Source: Novosphingobium capsulatum (GTDB lineage: Bacteria; Pseudomonadota; Alphaproteobacteria; Sphingomonadales; Sphingomonadaceae). From it: a stretch of 64,000 nt of DNA. The stretch's first letter is position 1; every line of letters starts with the position of its first letter. The notes beneath the pieces were generated by a model. It made no database searches. It was not told the DNA's origin and saw only the letters and a program-made list of their open reading frames with translations. The DNA is taken from positions 1 through 64,000 of the forward strand of contig DQVI01000138.1 in the NCBI GenBank assembly GCA_015661825.1. The letters run 5' to 3'. Below are positions 1-8,165 of the stretch, piece after piece. The position numbers and the translations under genes were made by a program.

Positions 1-18
1 ACGACGCTCTTCCGATCT
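1..18. other. Residual Illumina adapter at contig edge
   Basis: The first 18 bases, acgacgctcttccgatct, are identical to the 3' end of the standard Illumina read-1 adapter that normally abuts the insert. Genomic sequence therefore starts at about base 19. This is an assembly or trimming artefact and marks the physical end of a contig, so nothing upstream of the first gene can be inferred. Confidence 0.95.
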
Positions 19-20
19 CC

Positions 21-1217
21 GCCGCCCATGCCGCCAGCCTGGCCGAAGCCATGCAGGCCTCGGCCGCGATGGGCGAGGCAACCGCGCAGGCGGTCGACCA
101 CGCGCTCACCCTGCTGCGCACGCGCCTGTCGGAAACCGGCATCGAGCTGACCGCGCAGGAAGACCACATCACCCGCAGCACGCAAGGCGCCGAACGGCTG
201 CTCGAACTCGTCCAGAGCGCCGGGCACCACAGCCGCAGCGAACTGCCCGATGTCCTGCGCGCGAGCGAGGCCGGGCTCGACCGGATCGACCAGCGCATCG
301 GCACCCTGCACGAGGCGCTCGCCGAAGCAGGCCTGCGCAGCCAGGGCGTGGCCGACGCCATGCGCGCGACGAGCGGCGAAGTGGCCGAAACACTGGCCGG
401 GTTCGCCCGCCTGCATCAGGCCTTTGCCGGACAGGCCGACGAACACAAGCTGCGCCTCGACGAATTGCGCGCAACCCTCGAAACCACGCGCGGCGAGGCC
501 GAGGCGCTTTCGGGCGACCTCACCGGAACGCTCGCCAGCGCGATCGACCGTCTTCACGCCGCAGCGCAAGCCGCAGGGGCGGCCATGAGCGGCACCGTGC
601 GCGCCGAGATCGAGGCGCTCGCCGCCCGTCTGGGCGAGGAAAGCAACGCGGCGATTGCCCGCGTGCTTCAGGGGCGCGGGGCCGAGCTGATCGCCCGCCT
701 CGAAGAAGCGCTCGACAGCGCCGCTGCCGCCAGCCGCGACACCGCCGAGCAGATGCGCGACCAGCTCGCCAAAGTCGACGAACTGACCGGCAACCTCGAA
801 AGCCGCGTCGCCCGCGCGCACGAACGCGCGCAAGAGCAGGTCGACAACGATTTCGCCCGCCGCACCGCGCTGATCACCGAGGCGCTCAATTCGGCCTCGA
901 TCGACATTGCCCAGGCGCTCTCGGCCGATGTCTCGGAAACGGCCTGGGCTTCGTACTTGCGCGGGGACCGGGGCATCTTCACCCGCCGCGCGGTCAGCCT
1001 GCTCGACAATGCGGATGCCAAAGCCGTCCAGCAGCACTACAACGCCGATGCGGAATTTCGCGGCCATGTGAACCGCTACATCCACGATTTCGAGGGCATG
1101 CTGCGCCAGCTCCTCTCGACGCGCGACGGCAATGCGCTGGGGGTGACGCTGCTCTCTTCCGACATGGGCAAGCTCTACGTCGCGCTCGCGCAGGGGATCG
1201 AACGCCTGCGGACGTAA
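21..1217 (+). CDS. Coiled-coil protein, C-terminal fragment (5'-truncated at contig end)
   Basis: The frame is open from the first genomic bases through the in-frame Met at 51, so this is the 3' part of a longer gene cut by the contig end. Roughly 400 residues remain. They are almost entirely charged or alanine-rich heptads, indicating a long coiled coil. A compact, better conserved-looking C-terminal segment follows (about the last 85 residues), with the motifs FTRRAVSLLD, HVNRYIHDFEGMLR and LLSSDMGKLYVALAQ. That tail recalls large coiled-coil polarity or cell-cycle proteins of alphaproteobacteria such as TipN, but the resemblance is from memory and no function is claimed. The gene ends at a terminator shared with the convergent permease gene. 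Confidence 0.7.
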   Translation, partial: AAHAASLAEAMQASAAMGEATAQAVDHALTLLRTRLSETGIELTAQEDHITRSTQGAERLLELVQSAGHHSRSELPDVLRASEAGLDRIDQRIGTLHEALAEAGLRSQGVADAMRATSGEVAETLAGFARLHQAFAGQADEHKLRLDELRATLETTRGEAEALSGDLTGTLASAIDRLHAAAQAAGAAMSGTVRAEIEALAARLGEESNAAIARVLQGRGAELIARLEEALDSAAAASRDTAEQMRDQLAKVDELTGNLESRVARAHERAQEQVDNDFARRTALITEALNSASIDIAQALSADVSETAWASYLRGDRGIFTRRAVSLLDNADAKAVQQHYNADAEFRGHVNRYIHDFEGMLRQLLSTRDGNALGVTLLSSDMGKLYVALAQGIERLRT

Positions 1218-1255
1218 GACGGCAAGGGCTGCGAAGCTCCCTCAACCCACCCCAC

Positions 1256-1296
1256 AAAAAAACCGCCGCTTCCCAATGGGGAAACGGCGGTTTTTT
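1256..1296. terminator. Bidirectional Rho-independent terminator
   Basis: A stem of about 18 bp, A-run plus ccgccgcttccc pairing with gggaaacggcgg plus T-run, has a 3-base loop. A-tracts and T-tracts flank both sides, so it can work in both directions. It lies between the convergent coiled-coil gene and the permease gene. One stem position is a wobble pair. Confidence 0.9.
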
Positions 1297-1314
1297 CATG
1301 CAGACTTTCCGCAA

Positions 1315-2835
1315 TCAGCTGATCGGCGGAACCGATCCGGGCGGCACGTCGGCATCGATCTCGTGCACTTCGACCAGACCACGGCCCACATGGCTGCGGC
1401 TGCGGCTATAGCCATAATAGACGAACAGCCCCAGCACGGCCCAGCCCACGAACAGCTCCATCGTCTCGGCCGAAAGGCTGCCGAACAGATAGAGACAGCC
1501 CAGGATCGAGATCGGCGCGATCACGGTGACCAGCGGGGTGCGGAACGGGCGCACGCGCGCAGGGTCCGTCCGGCGCAGCACCAGCACGGCGACCGACACC
1601 GCCGCAAAGGCGAACAGCGTTCCCGAGTTCGACACGTCGGCCAGCAGGCCAACCGGGAAGAACGCCGCGAACAGGGCCACGAACACCCCGGTCATCAGCG
1701 TGATGACATGGGGGGTGTGGAAGCGCGGATGCACCTTGGAGAAGAACTCGGGCAGCAGGCCATCGCGGCTCATCACGAAGAAGATGCGGGTCTGGCCGAA
1801 CATCATCATCAGGATGACCGAGGGCAGCGCAAGGATCGCGGCCAGGCCCACCAGCCAGCCGATGAACGGATAGCCGACCGAACGCAGCGTCCAGGCCAGG
1901 GCTTCCTTCGAGCAGACCACGGCGTTGTCGCCAATGACGTTGCAGGCCTGCGACAGCGCGGGCGAACCGGGCGACAGGACTTCATGCCCCGGACCATAGA
2001 CCGGCTGCGCGCCGACCGTGCCGATCACGCCAGCGGCCACCAGCATGTAGAACACGGTGCAGATGGCAAGGCTGCCGATCAGGCCGATCGGCATGTTGCG
2101 CTGGGGGTTCTTGGTTTCCTCGGCCGCGGTCGAGACCGCGTCGAAACCGACATAGGCAAAGAAGATCGAGGCCGCAGCGCCCGAGATGCCGACGAAGCCC
2201 TGCGGCGCGAAAGGCTGGAAATTGCCCGTCTTGAGCATCGGCACGGTCAACGCGACGAACAGCGAAAGCGCGACGATCTTGATCGCCACGAGGATGGCGT
2301 TGACCGTGGCGCTCTCCTTGGTGCCAAGGATCAGCAGCCCGGTGATGACGACGGCGATGGCCATGGCCGGAAGGTTGACCAGCCCGCCATCGAAAGGCCC
2401 GCGCACGAGTTCAAGGGGGACGGTAATGTGCAGGCTGTTCTGCACGAAGCCGACCATATAGCCCGACCAGCCGACCGATACCGCCCCTGCGGCAATCGCA
2501 TATTCGAGGATCAGGGCCCAGCCCACCATCCAGGCGACCAGTTCGCCCATGACGGCATAGCTGTAAGTATAGGCCGAACCCGAAACCGGCACCATCGATG
2601 CCATTTCAGCGTAACACAAAGCTGCCACGGCACAGACGAAGCCGGCGATGACAAAACTGACCATCATGCCGGGGCCGGCCTTTTGGGCGGCTTCGGCAGT
2701 GAGAACGAAGATACCGGTGCCGATAACGGCCCCCACACCCAGCATCGTCAGCTGGAAAGCCCCCAGCGAGCGATGCAGCGATTTCTTTTCGGCCGTGGCC
2801 AAAATAGCGTCGAGTGGTTTGACGCGTCCAAACAT
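1315..2835 (-). CDS. APC-superfamily amino acid permease
   Basis: This is an integral inner-membrane transporter of about 506 residues with around twelve hydrophobic segments, of the amino acid-polyamine-organocation superfamily and closest in feel to the cationic amino acid transporter (CAT/YfnA) group. Near the N-terminus, residues 33-43 read GVGAVIGTGIF, the conserved unwound substrate-binding helix of APC porters. The segment with CYAEMASMVPVSGSAYTY in helix 3 is also typical. The start at 2835 is chosen because ggcggagg-like bases (GGGAGG) sit 5-6 bases upstream; the frame is open further upstream but without a ribosome site. The gene is divergent from panB and its substrate cannot be told from sequence. 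Confidence 0.9.
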   Translation of the reverse strand: MFGRVKPLDAILATAEKKSLHRSLGAFQLTMLGVGAVIGTGIFVLTAEAAQKAGPGMMVSFVIAGFVCAVAALCYAEMASMVPVSGSAYTYSYAVMGELVAWMVGWALILEYAIAAGAVSVGWSGYMVGFVQNSLHITVPLELVRGPFDGGLVNLPAMAIAVVITGLLILGTKESATVNAILVAIKIVALSLFVALTVPMLKTGNFQPFAPQGFVGISGAAASIFFAYVGFDAVSTAAEETKNPQRNMPIGLIGSLAICTVFYMLVAAGVIGTVGAQPVYGPGHEVLSPGSPALSQACNVIGDNAVVCSKEALAWTLRSVGYPFIGWLVGLAAILALPSVILMMMFGQTRIFFVMSRDGLLPEFFSKVHPRFHTPHVITLMTGVFVALFAAFFPVGLLADVSNSGTLFAFAAVSVAVLVLRRTDPARVRPFRTPLVTVIAPISILGCLYLFGSLSAETMELFVGWAVLGLFVYYGYSRSRSHVGRGLVEVHEIDADVPPGSVPPIS

Positions 2836-2924
2836 GAAAGCCTCCCGCCTTGGACCGGTGCGGCGGAAACTGTCACGCCATGATGTTGCACCGGAAACCA
2901 GGTCATGGGGGGTAACGCTAGCGG

Positions 2925-2954
2925 CAAGGCCCCGGCGCGCAAAGGGGCTTTTTT
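2925..2954 (+). terminator. Terminator-like hairpin with T6 in the panB upstream region
   Basis: aaggcccc and ggggctt pair across a 10-base loop and are followed directly by six T on the plus strand. No plus-strand gene lies immediately upstream. The element could stop antisense transcription or act as an attenuator in a long panB leader; either reading is inference. Confidence 0.45.
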
Positions 2955-3127
2955 CATCCATCCACGCCTGATCGCTTGCGCACGAGCGCCCATCTTGCGG
3001 GTTTTCGCCCATGCTATACAAGCGCGCGCCCGCCGTGCATGAACCGTCCGGCCCCAAACCTGCGGCCCCACCTCTCCGGCCACACCTGCCCGCGCGGGTT
3101 CTTGTATTTCAGAGGGCAAGGAAAACG

Positions 3128-3997
3128 ATGTCCACCACCTTCCAGCTCGACACCGCCACCAGCCGCGCGCACCCCACGCCCGCGCCAATGAAGCGGCTGA
3201 CCGTCCCCGCCATCCGCCAGCGCAAGGTCGACGGGCAGACCGCGCAGCCCATCGTGATGCTCACGGCCTATACCGCCCGTCAGGCGCAACTGCTTGATGC
3301 CCATTGCGATTTGCTGCTCGTGGGGGATTCCCTGGGGCAGGTCATCTATGGCCTGCCTTCCAGCGTTCCGGTCACGCTCGACATGATGGCCGCCCATGGC
3401 GCTGCGGTGGTGCGCGGGTCGTATCACGCGGTGGTGATCGTCGACATGCCGTTCGGCGCCTATGAAGCCTCGCCGGTCCAGGCCTTCGAGGCCGCCGCGC
3501 GCCTGCTCAAGGAGACCGGCTGCGCGGGCGTGAAGCTCGAAGGCGGGGCCGCCATGGCCGAAACGGTCGCCTTCCTGACCGCGCGCGGCATTCCCGTTAT
3601 GGGGCATGTCGGCCTCACCCCCCAGGCGGTGAACCAGTTGGGCGGCTACAATGCGCGCGGGCGCAGCCAGGCCGAAGCCGACAAGATCGTCGCCGATGCG
3701 CGCGCGCTGGCCGATGCCGGGGCCTTTGCCATCGTCGTCGAAGGGGTCGTCGAACCGATTGCGGTGGCGGTGACCGAGGCGGTCGCCTGTCCGGTGATCG
3801 GCATCGGCGGCTCGGCCCGGTGCGACGGGCAGGTTCTGGTGAGCGAGGATATGCTCGGCCTGTTCGAGCGCGTGCCCCGTTTCGTCAAGCGCTATGCCGA
3901 ACTGGGCGAGGCCATCGAAGAAGCCGTGGCAACATACGCACAGGACGTGCGCGCACGACGGTTTCCGGGTATCGAACAGACCTATCAACCGAAGTAA
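3128..3997 (+). CDS. panB: 3-methyl-2-oxobutanoate hydroxymethyltransferase (ketopantoate synthesis)
   Basis: PanB transfers a hydroxymethyl group from 5,10-methylene-tetrahydrofolate to 2-oxoisovalerate, the first committed step of pantothenate and CoA synthesis, in the cytoplasm. The 289-residue protein shows the family signatures [10 protein letters not shown] (metal-binding Asp), [24 protein letters not shown] and the C-terminal [13 protein letters not shown]. The ATG at 3128 has AAGGA about 6 bases upstream; an alternative start at MKRLTVP (3188) would give a length nearer the usual 265-280. The pathway kinase gene coaX lies elsewhere in the window, so the pathway genes are not clustered. 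Confidence 0.95.
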   Translation: MSTTFQLDTATSRAHPTPAPMKRLTVPAIRQRKVDGQTAQPIVMLTAYTARQAQLLDAHCDLLLVGDSLGQVIYGLPSSVPVTLDMMAAHGAAVVRGSYHAVVIVDMPFGAYEASPVQAFEAAARLLKETGCAGVKLEGGAAMAETVAFLTARGIPVMGHVGLTPQAVNQLGGYNARGRSQAEADKIVADARALADAGAFAIVVEGVVEPIAVAVTEAVACPVIGIGGSARCDGQVLVSEDMLGLFERVPRFVKRYAELGEAIEEAVATYAQDVRARRFPGIEQTYQPK

Positions 3998-4029
3998 TTT
4001 CCCCCTCCTCCAACTGACAAGAGGACCGC

Positions 4030-5085
4030 TTGCTCAGGAATTTCAAGGGATCCCTGCTGTTTGCAGGCCTGTGCCTGATTCTGGCCGCCGCCTATGGCTG
4101 GTTCCAGACCCACTCCATCGCGACCACGGCCGGGCTGGTGTGGATCGTGCTGGTGCTTTCCGTGCTGGAAATCTCGCTCTCGTTCGACAACGCGGTGGTC
4201 AATGCCGCCGTGCTGGGCGAAATGGACGCGGTCTGGCAGAAACGCTTCCTGACCTGGGGCATGGTGATCGCCGTGTTCGGGATGCGGATCGTGTTTCCGC
4301 TGGCCATCGTGGCGATTGCCGCAGGGATCGGCCCGGTCGAGGCCCTGCGCCTCTCGCTTGAAGATCCGGCCCGGTACGAGCAGATCGTGAGCGGGGCCCA
4401 TGTCGGCATCGCCGGGTTCGGCGGGGCCTTCCTCGCGATGGTCGGCCTCGGCTTCTTCTTCGATGGCGAGAAGGAGACCCACTGGATCGGCTGGATCGAG
4501 GAGAAACTGGCGCGCTTCTCGGTGGTCAAGGCCGCCGAGATCGCGCTGCTGCTGGTAGTGCTGGCGGTGATCGCCGCGCAACTGCCCGGCCACGAGGGCT
4601 TCACGTTCCTGCTTTCGGGCGCGCTGGGCATTGTCGCCTTCGTGGTGGTCGAGGCCATCGGCACGATCCTCGAACTGCGCGAGGAAGCACAGAAGGCTGC
4701 CGGGGCGGTGGTGAAATCGGGCCTTGGCGGTTTTCTCTATCTCAACGTGCTCGACGCCTCGTTCAGCTTCGACGGAGTGATTGGCGCCTTTGCCCTGTCC
4801 AACAACATGGTGATCATCGCGCTGGGCCTGTCGATCGGGGCGATGTTCGTGCGCTCGCTGACGATCATGCTGGTCCGCAGCGGCACGCTGGCCGACTATC
4901 GCTATCTCGAACATGGCGCGTTCTGGGCCATCGTGGCGCTGGGCGGGATCATGCTGGCCTCGGCCCGCGTGGAAATTCCCGAGACGGTGACCGGCCTGAT
5001 CGGAGCCGCGCTGATCGCCGCCTCGCTCGGCTGGTCGGTCCGCTATCGCCGCCGAAACGGGGAAACGGCGCCAGGCGAGGCCTAA
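4030..5085 (+). CDS. DUF475 / TerC-family integral membrane protein
   Basis: This is a 351-residue polytopic membrane protein with about eight or nine hydrophobic segments. Two related acidic motifs, LEISLSFDNAVVNAAV (residues about 46-61) and DASFSFDGVIGAFALSNN, form the paired signature of the TerC superfamily, whose members are linked to metal (manganese) export or tellurite resistance. The start is TTG at 4030, supported by AAGAGG about 7 bases upstream. It follows panB by 32 bases and may share its transcript. Its stop codon overlaps the stop of the convergent flavodoxin gene. The transported ion is not deducible from the sequence. Confidence 0.85.
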   Translation: MLRNFKGSLLFAGLCLILAAAYGWFQTHSIATTAGLVWIVLVLSVLEISLSFDNAVVNAAVLGEMDAVWQKRFLTWGMVIAVFGMRIVFPLAIVAIAAGIGPVEALRLSLEDPARYEQIVSGAHVGIAGFGGAFLAMVGLGFFFDGEKETHWIGWIEEKLARFSVVKAAEIALLLVVLAVIAAQLPGHEGFTFLLSGALGIVAFVVVEAIGTILELREEAQKAAGAVVKSGLGGFLYLNVLDASFSFDGVIGAFALSNNMVIIALGLSIGAMFVRSLTIMLVRSGTLADYRYLEHGAFWAIVALGGIMLASARVEIPETVTGLIGAALIAASLGWSVRYRRRNGETAPGEA

Positions 5086-5576
5086 AAAGCCCCCATCCCC
5101 AACCCTGCCGCCATCAATCGCCCCAGATCGCGGCAGGGGGCGAGCGCCGCCTCGCTGACAGTCTTGTCCGCCAGAATCGTCTCGGGCCGATCCGCGCCCG
5201 TCACCAGCAAACAGGGTGGCGCCACGCGGCGCAGGCGCCAGCCGGTCACGATCCGGTCGATCTGGCCTTGCGCCCCCTGCCCCGCCGTTCCCGCCGCGAT
5301 GGCCGTGGCATAGGCCCGCCCCTCGATCCGCCCGAGCAGCGGATAGTAGCAGCGGTCGAAGAACTCCTTCATCACCCCGCTCAGGCCCCCGAGGTTCTCC
5401 GGGCAGACGAACAGGAAACCTTGCGCGGCCAGACAATCGGCAGGCTGGGCCAGCCCGGCCTCCATCAGGCGCACGTTCAGGCTTCCCGGCTCGCCTTCCT
5501 CGCGCGCCGCGTCAAAGGCCGCCTGCGCCATGGCCCGCGCCGTCCCCGTGCGGGAATGCCAGACGATCAGCAACAT
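5082..5576 (-). CDS. Flavodoxin-fold NAD(P)H-dependent FMN reductase-like protein
   Basis: This is a 164-residue cytoplasmic protein beginning MLLIVWHSRTGTARAMA, a flavodoxin-type phosphate-binding loop (S-x-T-G-x-A). The middle segment CPENLGGLSGVMKEFFDRCY is typical of NADPH-dependent FMN reductases and WrbA-like flavoproteins. It probably binds FMN and handles electron transfer or quinone reduction; its partner is unknown. The ATG at 5576 has AAAGGA about 9 bases upstream; the upstream extension of the frame is discarded. Its TAG stop and the TAA of the convergent TerC-like gene occupy overlapping bases (5082-5085). Confidence 0.8.
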   Translation of the reverse strand: MLLIVWHSRTGTARAMAQAAFDAAREEGEPGSLNVRLMEAGLAQPADCLAAQGFLFVCPENLGGLSGVMKEFFDRCYYPLLGRIEGRAYATAIAAGTAGQGAQGQIDRIVTGWRLRRVAPPCLLVTGADRPETILADKTVSEAALAPCRDLGRLMAAGLGMGAF

Positions 5577-5665
5577 GGTGTCCGTTCCTTTCTCTTGCAG
5601 GGCGCCCATGGCGGTCGCCCTCCCCCTGTTTGCGGGTTGGCGCGAAAGCGTCTACCGCCTGCGCC

Positions 5666-7498
5666 ATGACTCCCGTCACTTCCATTACCCATTCGATTTC
5701 CGGTCTGGCCTGGCGCTGGCGCGGCGGCAACATGGACATGTCCGGGCGCTTTGGCGCCATGGGCGGCCTCTCGGACGATCTGGTCGACCAGCTCCTGCTC
5801 TCGCGCGGGGTGCCCCACGACGATCTTGAGCGCCACCGCCGCCCGACCTTGCGCGATTTCCTGCCCGATCCTTCGCTGTTCCGCGACATGGACGTGGCCG
5901 CGCGGCGGCTGGCCGATGCAGTCGTGCGCGGCGAGGCGATCACCGTCTATGGCGACTACGACGTCGATGGCGCGACCAGCGCGGCGCTGCTGCTGCGCCT
6001 GTTGCGCGCGCTCGGCGTCGAAGGGCAAGCCTATATTCCCGACCGCCTGCTCGAAGGCTATGGCCCCTCGGGCGAGGCGCTCGTCCGGCTCGGGCGCGAG
6101 GGCAGCCAGCTCATCGTCACCGTCGATTGCGGGGCCATGGCGCACGAGGCGCTGGGCCAGGCGCGCGATGCGGGGATCGATGTGATCGTGGTCGATCACC
6201 ACAAGTGCTCGCCCGAACTTCCCCCAGCGGTCGCGCTGGTCAACCCGAACCGCCTCGATGAAGCCGATGAAGCCGCTGCCCATGGCCATCTGGCCGCCGT
6301 GGGCGTCGCCTTCCTGCTGGCGGTGGCAACCGTGCGCGTGCTGCGCGCGCGAGGCTGGTTCGACCAGCGCCCGGTGCCCGATCTCATGGCCCTGCTCGAT
6401 CTCGTCGCCTTGGGGACGGTGGCCGACGTGGCGCAGCTCAAGGGCCTCAACCGCGCATTCGTGGCGCAAGGGCTGAAGGTCATGGCCAAGCGTGCCAATG
6501 TCGGCATCTCGGCGCTGATCGACGCCAGCCGCATCGCCCGCGCGCCCACGGCCAGCGATCTGGGCTTCGCGCTCGGCCCGCGCATCAATGCCGCCGGGCG
6601 CATCGGCGACAGCTCGCTCGGTGTGCGCCTGCTGACCACCGAGAACCCCGACGAAGCAAGCGACATCGCTACCCGCCTCTCGGCCCTCAACGACGAGCGT
6701 CGCGCCATCGAACAGGCCGTGCAGGAAGCCGCCGAGGCCCAGGTCGAGGCCCAGCACAACCGCGCGGTGATCGTCGTGGCCGGGCTCGGCTGGCATCCGG
6801 GCGTGATCGGCATCGTGGCCGGACGGATCAAGGAAAAGACCGGCAAGCCCACCCTCGTCATCGCGCTCGACGATGGCGGGCAAGGCGGCGAAGAAGGGCC
6901 AGACGCCGGAATGGATGCCGGAATGGATGCCGGAATGGGAAAGGGCTCGGGCCGCTCGATCCCCGGCGTCGATCTGGGCGCGGCGATCATTGCCGCGCGC
7001 GAGGCCGGGTTCCTGACCAAGGGCGGCGGCCATGCCATGGCCTGCGGGCTGACCATCGCGCCCGACAAGGTCGAGCCGCTGGCCGACTGGCTCGACGAAC
7101 GGCTCGCCCGCGATGTTGCCAGGGCGCGTGCGGCGCAAAGCCTTGCGCTCGATCTCTCGCTCAGCCCCGGTGGCCTCACCCCGGCGCTGGTCGAGGCGCT
7201 GGAAGGCGCCGGGCCCTATGGCGTGGGCTGGCCCGGCCCGCGCGTGGCCGTGGGGCCGGTGCGGCTGGTCAAGTGCGATCTGGTGGGCAACGACCATGTC
7301 CGCGCCATCGTTGCGGGGCCCGACGGGCGCTCGTTCAAGGCCATGGCCTTTCGTGCAGCGCAGACCGAACTGGGACAGACCCTGCTCCACGGTGGCAAGG
7401 GCCGCCAGTTCTGGCTGGCCGGTCGCGCCCGCCTCGACGACTGGGGCAGCCGCCCGGCGGCCGAACTGCACATCGAGGATGCCGCTTTCGCCGATTGA
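5666..7498 (+). CDS. recJ: Single-stranded-DNA-specific exonuclease RecJ
   Basis: RecJ degrades single-stranded DNA 5' to 3' in recombination and mismatch or base-excision repair. The 610-residue protein has the DHH phosphoesterase motifs in order: VYGDYDVDG at about residues 94-102, VVDHHK, LGTVADV, and GPRINAAGRIG, then a DHHA1 domain with GGGHAMACG, then the OB-like C-terminus. Start at 5666 (MTPVTSITHS) fits the family N-terminus; no strong ribosome site is visible. Between the core and the DHHA1 glycine motif is a small low-complexity insertion encoded by three 12-base repeats (6905-6940). The downstream neighbour is the tRNA-Glu array. Confidence 0.95.
   Translation: MTPVTSITHSISGLAWRWRGGNMDMSGRFGAMGGLSDDLVDQLLLSRGVPHDDLERHRRPTLRDFLPDPSLFRDMDVAARRLADAVVRGEAITVYGDYDVDGATSAALLLRLLRALGVEGQAYIPDRLLEGYGPSGEALVRLGREGSQLIVTVDCGAMAHEALGQARDAGIDVIVVDHHKCSPELPPAVALVNPNRLDEADEAAAHGHLAAVGVAFLLAVATVRVLRARGWFDQRPVPDLMALLDLVALGTVADVAQLKGLNRAFVAQGLKVMAKRANVGISALIDASRIARAPTASDLGFALGPRINAAGRIGDSSLGVRLLTTENPDEASDIATRLSALNDERRAIEQAVQEAAEAQVEAQHNRAVIVVAGLGWHPGVIGIVAGRIKEKTGKPTLVIALDDGGQGGEEGPDAGMDAGMDAGMGKGSGRSIPGVDLGAAIIAAREAGFLTKGGGHAMACGLTIAPDKVEPLADWLDERLARDVARARAAQSLALDLSLSPGGLTPALVEALEGAGPYGVGWPGPRVAVGPVRLVKCDLVGNDHVRAIVAGPDGRSFKAMAFRAAQTELGQTLLHGGKGRQFWLAGRARLDDWGSRPAAELHIEDAAFAD
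6905..6940 (+). repeat. Three tandem 12-bp repeats inside recJ
   Basis: gccggaatggat occurs three times in a row (the last copy ends gga), encoding AGMDAGMDAGMG. It keeps the recJ frame and probably sits in a surface loop. Confidence 0.9.
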
Positions 7499-7565
7499 GC
7501 TTGCATGCGCAAATGATCAGGGTGAGGATAACTTCGGGCAGGGATAACTTTTTTGGCCACGCGGG

Positions 7566-7594
7566 TTGACGCAATCCCGATGGGCTAATAGAGG
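7566..7594 (+). promoter_or_regulatory. Probable sigma-70 promoter of the tRNA-Glu array
   Basis: TTGACG at 7566-7571 and TAGAGG at 7589-7594 are separated by 17 bases and lie 30 bases ahead of the first tRNA. The -35 element is a good match; the -10 is weak. Two copies of ggataactt (7526 and 7542) lie just upstream. Confidence 0.5.
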
Positions 7595-7624
7595 CGCGGA
7601 CCTGCCCAGCGGCGCAAGCCCGGC

Positions 7625-7699
7625 GGCCCCTTCGTCTAGCGGTCAGGACGCGGCCCTTTCACGGCTGAAACACGGGTTCGATTCCCGTAGGGGTCACCA
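7625..7699 (+). tRNA. tRNA-Glu (anticodon UUC), copy 1
   Basis: The gene is 75 bases with encoded CCA. The acceptor stem pairs ggcccct with aggggtc, the D-arm is present, the anticodon loop reads ctttcac (TTC), and the T-arm contains ggttcgattcc. It is the first of four tandem tRNA-Glu genes. Confidence 0.97.
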
Positions 7700-7717
7700 T
7701 TATTGCACCGGTCGGAC

Positions 7718-7792
7718 GGCCCCTTCGTCTAGCGGTCAGGACGCGGCCCTTTCACGGCTGAAACACGGGTTCGATTCCCGTAGGGGTCACCA
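7718..7792 (+). tRNA. tRNA-Glu (anticodon UUC), copy 2
   Basis: Identical over its 75 bases to copy 1, with an 18-base spacer between them. The anticodon is TTC and CCA is encoded. Confidence 0.97.
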
Positions 7793-7845
7793 TCGGCATC
7801 TTCCTCGCGAAGATCCGAAAAAACAGTATAGTGCCTTGATGACAA

Positions 7846-7920
7846 GGCCCCTTCGTCTAGCGGTCAGGACGCGGCCCTTTCACGGCTGAAACACGGGTTC
7901 GATTCCCGTAGGGGTCACCA
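7846..7920 (+). tRNA. tRNA-Glu (anticodon UUC), copy 3
   Basis: Identical to copies 1 and 2. The 53-base spacer before it is unrelated in sequence to the other spacers. Confidence 0.97.
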
Positions 7921-7953
7921 TCACTATCCGGCGCCTTTCGCGCTTCGGGATCA

Positions 7954-8028
7954 GGCCCCTTCGTCTAGCGGTCAGGACGCGGCCCTCTCACGGCTGAAAC
8001 ACGGGTTCGATTCCCGTAGGGGTCACCA
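7954..8028 (+). tRNA. tRNA-Glu (anticodon CUC), copy 4
   Basis: It differs from the other three copies by a single T-to-C change in the anticodon loop (ctctcac instead of ctttcac), giving anticodon CTC, which reads GAG only. All other positions, including CCA, are the same. Confidence 0.95.
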
Positions 8029-8094
8029 CCGGGCACGCCTTTCCCTTCCCCAACCATCATGATCCAGCCGGGAATTTTCCGGCAAGGCCGACTT

Positions 8095-8147
8095 GCGCCT
8101 GCAACAGGCGCGAAAGCTTTCCCGACACCCCTGAGGCGCCGGGAAAG
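8095..8147. other. Two inverted repeats between the tRNA array and the alcohol dehydrogenase gene
   Basis: gcgcctg/caggcgc (8095-8111, loop caa) is followed by ctttcccg/cgggaaag (8117-8147). Neither has a T-run. They may end the tRNA transcript or the convergent adh transcript, but they do not meet the standard terminator pattern. Confidence 0.35.
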
Positions 8148-8165
8148 GGAAAAAGCTGAACGGGA

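Noticed and set aside
5567-7471. 634-codon open frame antisense to recJ
   Set aside because: High-GC shadow of recJ with a repetitive His/Arg/Gly-rich composition and no recognisable domain.
7566-7889. 107-codon plus-strand frame running through the tRNA genes
   Set aside because: The bases are fully explained by repeated tRNA-Glu genes; the apparent protein repeat is an artefact.
7625-8028. tRNA-Glu array as an integrated-element attachment site
   Set aside because: No integrase or foreign gene cargo follows, and each copy is a full functional tRNA rather than a partial duplicate.
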